Positions 23,209 to 32,600 of a stretch of DNA of 64,000 nt are shown here, in pieces. This DNA is from Caldilineaceae bacterium (GTDB lineage: Bacteria > Chloroflexota > Anaerolineae > Caldilineales > Caldilineaceae). The translations under genes and the position numbers were made by a program. Position 1 is the first letter of the stretch, and every line of letters begins with the position of its first letter. Location of the stretch: contig JACKBA010000009.1 in assembly GCA_020634815.1 (NCBI GenBank), forward strand, positions 106,661-170,660, in the 5' to 3' direction. Below the pieces are notes generated by a model, which was given only the letters and a program-made list of their open reading frames with translations, did not search any database and was not told where the DNA came from.

Positions 23209-24231
23209 ATGAGCGACACATTTACGGAGAACCGCATTCAGAACGAAGCGCTGCTGACGGTCAATCGCCTGTCGGTCGATTATGTCGCCTCCGGGCAGAA
23301 GCCGGCTGCGGCGGTACGCAATGTCACCTTCACGCTGCGCCGCGGCGAAGTGCTGGGCGTCGTCGGCGAGAGCGGCTGTGGCAAGTCTACGCTCATGCTG
23401 GCGCTCATGCGTCTGCTGCCCGCGGCGGGACGCATCGTCGGCGGGCAAGTGCGGCTGGGCGACGTCGACGTGCTGGCGCTTTCCGAGCGCGAGATGGCCG
23501 ACCTGCGCTGGAAGCGTATCGCCATGATCTTCCAGGGCGCCATGAACGCGCTCAACCCCGTGCGCACCATCGGCGACCAGATCGCCGAGGCCATTCGCCT
23601 GCACGAAGGCATCCAGGACACGGCCGTACTCAACCGCCGCGTCGGCGACCTGCTGGAGCTGGTGGGCATCGCGTCGGGCCGGCGCAACCAGTACCCGTTC
23701 CAGTACTCGGGCGGCATGCGCCAGCGTGCGATGATCGCCATGGCGCTGGCCTGCTCGCCCGATGTCGTCATCGCCGACGAGCCGACGACCGCGCTCGACG
23801 TCATGATCCAGGCACAGATCCTGCAACTGCTCTCCGACCTGCGCCGCCAGCTCAATCTCTCCATCCTGCTGGTGACGCACGATCTGGGCATCGTCGCCGA
23901 GCTGTGCGACAACGTCATGGTCATGTACGGCGGCGTGCTCGCCGAGTACGCGCCCGTCGACGTCATCTACAACGAACCGCGCCACCCGTACACGCAGGAG
24001 TTGCTCAAGGCCTTCCCCGACCCGACGAAACCGACCCAGCGGCTGGCGTCGATTCCCGGCGCGCCGCCGCGGCTCAACGCCCTGCCGCCGGGCTGTCGCT
24101 TTGCCCCGCGCTGCCCGCTGGCCTTTGAGCGCTGCCAGACCGAACAGCCGCCCGTCTACGACCTCGGCAACAGCCACCGTGCGAGTTGCTTCCTGGTCGA
24201 GACGCCCGTCGCCGCGGAGCGTTCCTCATGA
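23209..24231 (+). CDS. ABC transporter ATP-binding protein, DppD/OppD type
   Basis: 340 aa from the ATG at 23209, 6 nt past TAGGAG. Walker A GESGCGKST, signature YSGGMRQR, Walker B VVIADEPTTALD and switch VTHDLG are all present. The C-terminal oligopeptide-transporter extension carries PPGCRFAPRCPLAFERC, the cysteine cluster that binds an iron-sulfur centre in this subfamily. It hydrolyses ATP to drive the two permeases. Overlaps the next gene by ATGA. Confidence 0.94.
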   Translation: MSDTFTENRIQNEALLTVNRLSVDYVASGQKPAAAVRNVTFTLRRGEVLGVVGESGCGKSTLMLALMRLLPAAGRIVGGQVRLGDVDVLALSEREMADLRWKRIAMIFQGAMNALNPVRTIGDQIAEAIRLHEGIQDTAVLNRRVGDLLELVGIASGRRNQYPFQYSGGMRQRAMIAMALACSPDVVIADEPTTALDVMIQAQILQLLSDLRRQLNLSILLVTHDLGIVAELCDNVMVMYGGVLAEYAPVDVIYNEPRHPYTQELLKAFPDPTKPTQRLASIPGAPPRLNALPPGCRFAPRCPLAFERCQTEQPPVYDLGNSHRASCFLVETPVAAERSS

Positions 24232-25217
24232 GCGAGCCGTTGTTGAAAGTGGAGGGGCTGCGCAAACTCTTTGCCATCGGCCGCGGCGGGTTCCGGCGCG
24301 GCGCCCCGCTCCTGGTCCATGCCGTGGATGGCGTGAGCTTCGAGATCGCAGCGGGCGAGGCGCTGGCCGTCGTCGGCGAGAGCGGCTGCGGCAAGTCGAC
24401 GCTGGCATTGACGCTCATGGGGCTGGAAACGGCCACGGCCGGCAGCGTGCGCTTTGACGGCAGGGAATTGGTGGGGCTGGGCAGCGGCGCGCTGAAAGAG
24501 ACGCGGCGCCGCATCCAGATGATCTTCCAGGACCCCTACGAGTCGCTGAACCCGCTGATGACCGTGGGCGAGATCGTGGCCGAGCCGCTGCACGTGCACG
24601 GGCTGGCGAAGGCCGCGGACGAACGGCAGCAACGTGTCATGCAGGCGCTGGCCGATGCCGGGCTCAAGCCGGCCGATCACTACATCCACCGCTTCCCGCA
24701 CGAACTCTCCGGCGGGCAGCGCCAGCGCGTGGCCATCGCCGCCGCGCTCGTGCTGGAACCGCAGTTGCTCATCGCCGACGAGCCGGTTTCCATGCTCGAC
24801 GTCAGCATCCGCGCCGAGATACTCAACCTGCTGGCCGACCTCAAGCAGACACGCAACATCGCCATCCTCTTCATCACGCACGACCTGGGCACCGTCTCCG
24901 CGGTGGCCGACCGCATCGCCGTTATGTATCTGGGGCGCATCGTGGAGACGGGCACCGTCGCCGAAGTGATGACCGCACCGCAGCACCCGTACACGCGCGC
25001 GCTGCTCTCCGTCGTGCCGGCGCCCAACCCGCGCCTGCGCCGCCAGCACATCATCCTGCAAGGCGAGACGCCCGACCCCATCCACCTGCCGCCCGGCTGC
25101 CGCTTTCACCCGCGCTGCCGCATCGCCACGGATCAATGCCGCACCGTCGACCCCGCGCTTGCGCCGACCACCACCGGACAATTGGCTGCGTGCATCCATC
25201 TGGATTCGTCCCAATAG
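24228..25217 (+). CDS. ABC transporter ATP-binding protein, DppF/OppF type
   Basis: 329 aa, ATG at 24228 overlapping the preceding stop (ATGA), which implies translational coupling. Walker A GESGCGKST, Q-loop MIFQDPYESLNP, signature LSGGQRQRV, Walker B LLIADEPVSMLD, switch ITHDLG. The C-terminal cluster PPGCRFHPRCRIATDQC matches that of its partner. Last gene of the operon; the substrate is unknown because the binding protein is absent. The adjacent creatininase and reductase give only weak hints. Confidence 0.94.
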   Translation: MSEPLLKVEGLRKLFAIGRGGFRRGAPLLVHAVDGVSFEIAAGEALAVVGESGCGKSTLALTLMGLETATAGSVRFDGRELVGLGSGALKETRRRIQMIFQDPYESLNPLMTVGEIVAEPLHVHGLAKAADERQQRVMQALADAGLKPADHYIHRFPHELSGGQRQRVAIAAALVLEPQLLIADEPVSMLDVSIRAEILNLLADLKQTRNIAILFITHDLGTVSAVADRIAVMYLGRIVETGTVAEVMTAPQHPYTRALLSVVPAPNPRLRRQHIILQGETPDPIHLPPGCRFHPRCRIATDQCRTVDPALAPTTTGQLAACIHLDSSQ

Positions 25218-25231
25218 GTGACAATTGTCCC

Positions 25232-25260
25232 TTTTCACTTCCGGCGCGATCGGCTAGAAT
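25232..25260 (+). promoter_or_regulatory. Weak candidate promoter for the 90-aa protein
   Basis: TTTTCA (25232-25237), 17-nt spacer, TAGAAT (25255-25260), about 75 nt before the ATG at 25335. The -35 matches only four of six consensus positions. Confidence 0.35.
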
Positions 25261-25334
25261 CAAGGCGTTTGTGAATTTTCCCACAAGCAGTAATTGAGCG
25301 ATTCATCCAAACCTTGATCAGCGGAGATCCAGCC

Positions 25335-25607
25335 ATGACGACGACCGTCAATTCTTCCCACCAACACCCGGCCGCGCACGCCAAGCACGAGCCCTGCTCC
25401 GGCAAGCTCTGGGGCGAGGAGATGCCGCGCGTGCTCGACGTACTCGACCTCGAGGCGCCGTCCAGCGAACTGACCTATGCCGTGTGTGATTGCTGCCAGC
25501 AGTGGAGCTACTGCTATACCCTGCTCATCGACCGCGAGGGGCTGCCCGTGGGTCAGCGCTCATTCTGCAAGGAATGCTGGTCGAAGTACGCGCGTTCGCA
25601 AGAGTAA
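25335..25607 (+). CDS. Small four-cysteine (zinc-ribbon-like) protein, function unknown
   Basis: 90 aa, ATG 6 nt after GGAGAT. The N-terminal 20 residues are His-rich and probably disordered. The C-terminal half has VCDCCQQWSYCY and, about 25 residues on, FCKECWSKY, so two CxxC-like knuckles can be drawn (CDCC and CKEC) as in a treble-clef or zinc ribbon. No family recognised. It stands alone, with its own candidate promoter, after the transporter operon. The frame extends in-phase to a TTG at 25314, which lacks a ribosome site. Confidence 0.7.
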   Translation: MTTTVNSSHQHPAAHAKHEPCSGKLWGEEMPRVLDVLDLEAPSSELTYAVCDCCQQWSYCYTLLIDREGLPVGQRSFCKECWSKYARSQE

Positions 25608-25614
25608 GAAGGAA

Positions 25615-25745
25615 AAGCACAGCCACAAAGACACGAAGCACACCAAGGCGCACAAAGAAACACCTGGATACCGGGCGTAACGGCCTTCTTCGTGCCCCTT
25701 TGGGCTCTTCGTGGCTTGGTGGCTGAATATCAGGTGTCTTCTGAC
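25615..25745. repeat. Imperfect inverted repeat of CACAAAG/CACGAAG words
   Basis: The left part has CCACAAAGACACGAAG, ACACCAAGG and CACAAAGAAACACCTGG. The right part has their rough complements: CTTCGTGCCCCTTTGGG, CTTCGTGGCTTGGTGG and TATCAGGTGTCTT. It fills the gap between two convergent genes and may act as a bidirectional terminator or be a dispersed non-coding repeat family. No gene is supported between 25608 and 25776. Confidence 0.55.
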
Positions 25746-25776
25746 GGTATGGCCGACAGCGGGTTTGCGGCGCGCC

Positions 25777-26310
25777 CTACTCGATCGTCTCTTCCGGCAC
25801 GACAGCCGGGCGCAGCATTACCACGCGCAGGCGTTCACCCCAAGACGCCGCGCGCCCCTGGCGCATCTCAAAGATCACAATCGTCGGCACGTAGAAGAAG
25901 AAGTCGGCGGCCAGCTTGCCCAGGGCGATGCCAAGCCAGGCAACGGGCACCAGGTTAAGGCCGGCGTAGATCATGAGCGGGCGCACCAGCAGCGTGTCGG
26001 CCAGCTCGGCCGGGCCGAACTCCAGCAGCAGGTCGCGCACGATGACGAGCACCAGCAGCAGCGATAGCGCCGCCCCGCCCTGCACGCGCCAGCGGAGCTC
26101 ACGGCCGAAGATCACGCCGTAGTAGGCGAAACCCTCGCCCGCCACCGCCGCGGTCGTCGCCCACACCGGCTCACCCGTGGCCCACAGCGCCAGCAGACCG
26201 AACAACGTCGCCGCCAGCACGCCTGCCGCCTCCGAAGGCAGATAGCGGCGGCACCACTGGAGCACCTTGTGGTCGGCAGGTAAGGTGGACAATCGGGCGG
26301 GCAGGTTCAT
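25777..26310 (-). CDS. Small integral membrane protein, function unknown
   Basis: 177 aa with about four hydrophobic helices (around 28-48, 70-85, 95-112 and 125-160) and a soluble N-terminus with ADHKVLQWCRRYLP. Short charged ends and no catalytic motif. ATG at 26310 with GAGAGAAG upstream. The promoter region carries three TGTCAC repeats at an 11-nt period, described separately, so expression is probably under an OmpR/PhoB-type response regulator. I do not recognise the family. Confidence 0.75.
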   Translation of the reverse strand: MNLPARLSTLPADHKVLQWCRRYLPSEAAGVLAATLFGLLALWATGEPVWATTAAVAGEGFAYYGVIFGRELRWRVQGGAALSLLLVLVIVRDLLLEFGPAELADTLLVRPLMIYAGLNLVPVAWLGIALGKLAADFFFYVPTIVIFEMRQGRAASWGERLRVVMLRPAVVPEETIE

Positions 26311-26354
26311 GGCTTCTCTCGCTTTCTCTCACCGAAATCTGGTTGGCAGGCACC

Positions 26355-26398
26355 ACTCTAGCCGCACGCTGTGACACGATGGTGACACCAGCGTGACA
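26355..26398 (-). promoter_or_regulatory. Pho-box-like triple direct repeat with -10 box
   Basis: On the minus strand TGTCAC occurs three times with an exact 11-nt period (plus-strand GTGACA at 26371, 26382 and 26393). Ten nucleotides after the last copy is TAGAGT (26360-26355), a -10 box, with no -35 hexamer. This is the layout of PhoB-activated promoters, where 11-bp TGTCA repeats replace the -35. The ATG of the membrane-protein gene is 45 nt further on. Confidence 0.6.
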
Positions 26399-26519
26399 GC
26401 GGATGGGTCACGGCGCCGGGTGCGGTGAGGATAGCGGGTTGCGCGTTGATGGGGCGTTGATGCGCGGCGCGCGGCCACGGATCGACCGGCGTAGTCCGGA
26501 TCGCCCGTGGGTGAAACGA

Positions 26520-26561
26520 ACAACAAAGAAGGCGACACGCGCGTGCCGCCTTCTTTGTTGT
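26520..26561 (-). terminator. 15-bp hairpin terminator of giant gene A
   Basis: ACAACAAAGAAGGCG (26520-26534) pairs perfectly with CGCCTTCTTTGTTGT (26547-26561), and the CACGCGCGTG core extends the stem. It lies 46 nt past the stop of the giant gene. The strand leaving it is T-rich on both sides, so it can work in both directions. The rest of 26399-26607 shows nothing else. Confidence 0.85.
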
Positions 26562-26607
26562 ATGGATATGGCGCTGGTTGCCGGCTGCAACCAGCGCACG
26601 CTGCCGA

Positions 26608-29600
26608 CTACCGGGCGATCAGCGGCAGGTGAAGCTCCATAGTTGCGGTAACGTCTGCCGCTTCGGACGACAGCTCGGATTCCATCGGCGCCTCCTCGGT
26701 AATCGTCGCTTCTTCGGGCGTGGCCTCCGGCGTCGCGGCTGGGTCGGTCGCCGGCAGATCCTCCGCCGCAGGCACGTCCGGTGTGGCCTCTGCGTCAGGA
26801 ATCGGTTCCGCTTCCGCCGCTTCGTCATCCGGCGCTCCGGGATCGACGCCCTTCTCCACCGGCGCCGTGGGCGTGGCTTCCGGCGTTGCCAGTTCCTCTG
26901 CCGGTGCGTTCTGCTCGACGCTCTCCTCGGCCGGAGCCTGAGGTGTGGCTGCGGCACCGGGCTCGGCACCCTCTGGCGCCAGATCGGCCGGCGCGGGTGC
27001 GGCCTCTGGTTCCAGCGAAGCGCCGCCCGATGCCTCCTGGACGCTGCCCAGGTTGCCGGCGTTCGCCACCGTGGGCAGGAAGAGGCGCGTGACCATGGTT
27101 GGCTCGTCGACCGGGTCGAGTGCCGTCGGTACACTGGAGCGCAGGACGAGAGCGAAGTTGGTTCCGTTCCCGGCCACGGCGGCCAGGTCCACATTCTGGC
27201 TGCTCCCACCGATCGGGAAGAATACATCCGGTAACTGGCTGAGGGCGACGACATAGGCACCCGCCGGCAATCCATCGAAGTGGAAGAAGCCGTCGGCATC
27301 GGTCAGCGTGCTCTGCTGCGCCGCCCCGGACAGCGAGAGGGCGATATTCTCCAGGCCCGCGGCCGGCCCGATGTCGGAGCGATAGACGCGGCCGCCGATC
27401 GTACCCTGGCGCGCCATGCTGACATCGAGATTGGCGCCGGGGCGCTCGGCCGTGAGCGTTGCCGCGCTTGCGGCGGTCTGAACGAACTGCGCTGCCGTCA
27501 CGTTGACCTGATAGTCGCCGGTCGGTACGTTGTTGAATTGGTAGCTGCCGTTCGACGCCGCAGTTACCTGCTGCACCAGGTTGCTACCTGTCAGCAGTTG
27601 CACCTGGACGCCGCCGACGCCCTTCTCGTGGCTGTCGGCACTCTGGTTGCCGTCGACATCCTCGAAGAGAACGCCCCGAATCGTGCCATTGGCGATCAGT
27701 CGTGTCGCGGACTTGGCGATGCGTGTGCCGCCGCCGGAGAAGGTCACCGGAATCGATTGTTGCGGTGCCGTGAATCCGGGGGGCGGCGTCACGACGAGGT
27801 TGTAGCTGCCCGGCGCGACATTCAGGAACTGGAAGACGCCGAGGCTGTTGACACGCACCGACGGTACGGCAACCGCCGTGCCGCTGCTTTGCACCAGTCC
27901 GCCGCCGGTGAGTCCTACGTCGCTGCCCGGTTCGACCACGCCACTGAGACTTTGGTCGGGCAGGGCGGTGAAGAGAGCCACCGCGCTGATGCCGCTTTGG
28001 CCGGCCGGCAGGTTGACCAGGCGGTCGGCAATTCCGCTCAGCACGTAGCCCGTCCCGGCCAGCGACCCGACCGAAACCGAGTATATGCCAGACGGTACGT
28101 CGCTGAAGAGATAGCTGCCGTCCGATACGGTCACGGCATTCAGCAGCGATGCGCCACCCTGGACCTGGATCGTGACACCTGCCACGCCAGGCTCGCCCGC
28201 GTCACGGAGCATGTTGTCGTTTTGGTCGACAAAGAGCGCACCGGAGATCGAGTTGGGCGAGCGCAGAGCGAAGTTGGCGACGGCGCTCGAAGCCGCGCCG
28301 AGATCGGCCAGCACTGCGGCCGAACCGGTCGGAATCGTGTACCCGGCAGGCACCTCGATCTCGACACGGTACTGGGCAACGGCGAGGGCGGCGAATCGAT
28401 AGTCGCCGTTGACGCTCGTCACCCGCTGCGCCACGAGTTGCTCGGTGGCCCGGTTGAAGAGTTTGACCGTTACGCCGCTCACCCCAGCTTCGCCACCGTC
28501 CTGCGCGCCGTTGCCGTTGCCGTCAGCGAAGACCACGCCCTGGATCAAGCCCTGGACCTGGAGGCCGAAGTTGGCCACGCGCGAGCCGCCGGACGGCATG
28601 CCCACGGGCTGCGTCAGGAGGGTGGACGCCACGTAGCCTGCCGGCAGTGTCACATCGACAGAGTAATTGCCGACCGGTACGTTGGCATAGCGGTAGGTGC
28701 CATCGCTCTTGGTTTCGACGGCGCCCAGCGGGTTGACCGTGACGGTCACACCGCCGATGCCGGGTTCGTTATTATCCTGTTGGCCGTTGCCGTCGGTGTC
28801 CTCATAGACCACGCCCTGGATCAGACCCTGGGCCTGCAAGGAGAAGTTGGCCGGGCTGGAACCGCCGCTAGCCACATTCAACGTACGCGTGGTCAGGCTC
28901 CCCGCGATATACCCGGCCGGCACGCTGATGGAGAGCGTGTATCTGCCCGGAGTTACATTGGTGAAGACGTAGCTGCCGTCCAGGCTGGTGGCCGTGGTTG
29001 GCCCATCGGTTCGGGCAATGGAGACACCGCCGACGCCGGGCTCGCCGCTGTCCTTGACGCCGTTACCGTTGCGGTCGTCGAAGACCACACCCTGGATCAC
29101 ACCTTGCGCCTGGAGGATGAAGTTCGCCTGCGCGGCGCTCCCACCGGCCACGTTGACCGTGCGGCTGGTGCGGCCGAAGGCGAGATAACCCGCCGGCACG
29201 GTGACGGTAACGGCGTGGCTGCCCACAGCCACCGCATTGAAGCGATAGCTGCCGTCGCCGGCAGTCATGACCTGCTGTCCGCCGCTACGGGTGACGGTAA
29301 CGCCGCCGACGCCAGGTTCGCCGTTGTCCTGCCGGCCGTTGCCGCTGCGGTCATCGAAGACCACGCCCTGGATCACGCCCTGCGCCTGGAGCGCAAAGTT
29401 GACCTGGGCGGAGCCGCCGCTGCCGACATTGACCGTACGGATGGTCTGGCCCGTAGCGACAAAGCCCGCCGGCACCGCAATACCAAGCGTGTAGCTGCCC
29501 GGAGTGACGTTGCTGAAGCGGTAGCCGCCGTCGACGCTCGTGGTCGCCGTGACGCCGTTGCTCTGGCTAATGACCACGCCGCCGACGCCCGGCTCGCCGC

Positions 29601-32600
29601 TGTCCTGCTCGCTATTGCCGTTGCGGTCGTCGAAGACCACGCCCTGGATGACGCCCTGCGCCTGCAAGGCGAAGTTCGCCTGCGCCGAACCGCCGCTGGC
29701 CACGTTCACCACGCTACTCGTCTGACCAACCGACACGTACCCCGCCGGCACGCCCACGAAGAGCGTGTAGCCGCCCGGCACCACGCTGGTGAAGAGATAG
29801 CTGCCGTCGATGCTGGTCGTCGTGTCCGGTCCATCGTCGCGCGTGATCGTCACGCCACCGACGCCGGCCTCGCCCACATCCTGCGCGCCGTTGCCGTTGA
29901 GGTCATCGAAGACCACGCCCTGCAACACGCTTTGCGCTTGGAGGGCGAAGTTCGCCCGCGCCGAGCCGCCGGCTGCCACGTTGACCGTGCGGTTGGTGCG
30001 TCCCACCGAGACGTAGCCAGCCGGTAGATCGAGGTAGAGCATGTAGCTGCCTTCAGCCACATTGGCGAAGCGATACTTGCCGTCGAGGCTCGTCGTGGCG
30101 GTCGGGCCGTCTTCCAGAGCGATATTCACGCCGCCGAGGCCCGGTTCGCCGCTGTCCTGCCGGCCGTTGCCGTTGAGGTCGTCAAAGACCACACCCAGCA
30201 CACCCTGCACCTGCAAGGCGAAGTTCGCCTGCACCGAGCCGCCGATCCCTACATACACCGTGCTGCTCGTCTGGCCGGATGGCACGTAGCCGGCCGGCAC
30301 AGCAATGGTGAGGGAGGTGCTGATGGGCGAGACGGTGCTGATGCGATTGCTGCCGTCCAGGCTCGTGGTCGTCGACAAGCCGCCGGACTGGCTCACGACC
30401 ACGCCACCCACGCCGGCTTCATCGGCATCCTGCATGCCGTTGCCGTTGAAGTCGTCGAAGACCACGCCCTGGATCACGCCGCGTGCCTGGAGGGTGAAGT
30501 TCGACTGCACCGAACCGCCACTACCGACATTGACCGTGCGCCTCGTCTGCCCGACGGCAACAAAGCTGTCGGGCACGGTGATTGCGAGGAGATAGGCGCC
30601 GGGCACGACATCGGTGAAACGATAGGTTCCGTCCAGGCTCGTGTCCGCGGTCGGCCCGTCGCCGCGCGCGACGGTGACGCCGCCGACGCCGGTTTCGCCG
30701 TTGTCCTGCACGCCGTTGCCGTTGCGGTCGTCGAAGACCAGACCCTGGATCACGCCCTGCGCCTGGAGCGCAAAGTTCGCCTGTGCCGCGCCGCCGGCCG
30801 CCACACTCACCGTGCGGCTGGTGCGCCCAACAGCCACATAGCCCGCCGGCACGTCGATGGCGAGCGTGTAACTGCCCACGGTCACATTGCTGAAGCGGTA
30901 GCTGCCGTCGCTGGCGGTCGCCACGCTCGGCCCGTCACTCCGGCCGATAGTCACGCCACCGATACCCGCTTCGTCCGCATCCTGGCGATTGTTGCCGTTG
31001 AGATCGTCGAAGACTACGCCCTGGATGGCACCCTGCGCCTGGAGCGCAAAGTTCGCCTGCGCGGAGCCGCCGCTGCCGACGTTCACCGGGCGGCTGGTCT
31101 GCCCCGTGGCGACGAAGCCGCCCGGCACTGCGATGCCAACCGTATAGCTGCCCGGCGAGACATTGCTGAAGCGGTAGCCGCCGTCTACGCTCGTGGTCGC
31201 CGTGACGCCGTTGCTCTGGCTGATGACCACGCCGCCGACGCCCGGCTCGCCGCTGTCTTGCTCGCTATTGCCGTTGCGGTCGTCGAAGACCACGCCCTGG
31301 ATCACACCCTGCGCCTGCACGGCGAAGTTCGCCTGCGCCGAACCGCCGCTGGCCACGTTCACCACACTGCTCGTCGGACCGACAGGCACGTACCCCGCCG
31401 GCACGCCCACGAAGAGCGCGTAGCCGCCGGGGATCACGCTCGTGAAGAGATAGCTGCCATCACCGTTCGTCGTTGTACTCGGCCCGTCGTCGCGGTTGAT
31501 GGTGACACCGCCGACGCCGGCCTCGCCCACATCCTGCGCGCCGTTGCCGTTCAGGTCGTCGAAGACCACGCCCTGCAAGACACTCTGCGCCTGGAGGGCG
31601 AAGTTCGCCCGCGCCGAGCCGCCGCTCGCCACGGTCACCAGCCGGTTCGGCCGGCCGAATGCAACATAGCCCGCCGGCAGATCGAGGTATAGCACATAGC
31701 TGTCTGGAGCCGCGTTGGCGAAGCGATACTTGCCGTCGAGACTGGTCGTAGCGGTCGGGCCGTCTTCCAACGTGATGCTCACGCCGCCGATGCCCGGTTC
31801 GCCGCCGTCCTGCCGGCCATTGCCGTTGAGGTCGTCATAGACCACGCCCAGCACACCCTGTATCTGCAACGCGAAGTTCGCCTGCACCGCGCCGCCGATA
31901 GCCACGTTCACCGTGCTGCTCGTCTGGCCGGATGGCACATAGCCCGCCGGCACGTCAACCGCGACCGTGTAGCTTCCCGGCGCCACATTGCCGAAGCGGT
32001 AGCTGCCGTCGAGGCTGGTGGTGGCGGTCACGCCGCCGGATTGGCTCACAACCGCGCCGCCCACGCCGGCTTCATCGGCATCCTGCACGCCGTTGCCGTT
32101 GAAGTCGTCGAAGACCACGCCCTGGATCACGCCGCGCGCCTGGAGAATGAAGTTCGACTGCACCGAGCCGCCGCTGCCGACGTTGACCGTGCGGCTGGTC
32201 TGGCCGACGGCCACATAGCTATCCGGCACAGTGATGGCGAGGGCATAGACGCCTGGCACCACGTCGGTGAAGCGGTAAGTGCCGTCGAGACTCGTGTCTG
32301 CGATCGGCCCGTCGCCACGTATAATGGTGACGCCGCCGATGCCGGTTTCGCCATTGTCCTGCACGCCGTTGCCGTTGCGGTCGTCGAAGACCAGACCCTG
32401 GATGATGCCCTGTGCCTGCAAGGCGAAGTTCGCCTGCGCTGCGCCGCCGGCCGCCACACTCACCAGGCGGCTGGTGCGCCCCACGGCCACATAGCCGGCC
32501 GGCACGTTGATGGAGACCGTATAGTTGCCCACGGTCACATTGCCAAAGCGGAAACTGCCGTCGCCGGCCGTTGCAGTGTCCTGCCCGGCGCCGCGACTGA

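Noticed and set aside
26403..26642. 79-aa plus-strand frame across the terminator region
   Set aside because: Runs through the hairpin at 26520-26561 and into the end of giant gene A on the other strand; no ribosome site.
27280..30027. 915-aa plus-strand open frame across the repeat region
   Set aside because: It is antisense to the well-supported SdrD-B array of protein A; the repeat period and high GC keep the opposite frame open. No ribosome site, and the protein is a low-complexity Ala/Arg/His/Asp mirror of the repeat.
30301..30350. Frameshift in the 19th SdrD-B repeat
   Set aside because: The aberrant stretch has the same length as its sister repeats and frame is kept throughout, so it is substitution, not a shift.
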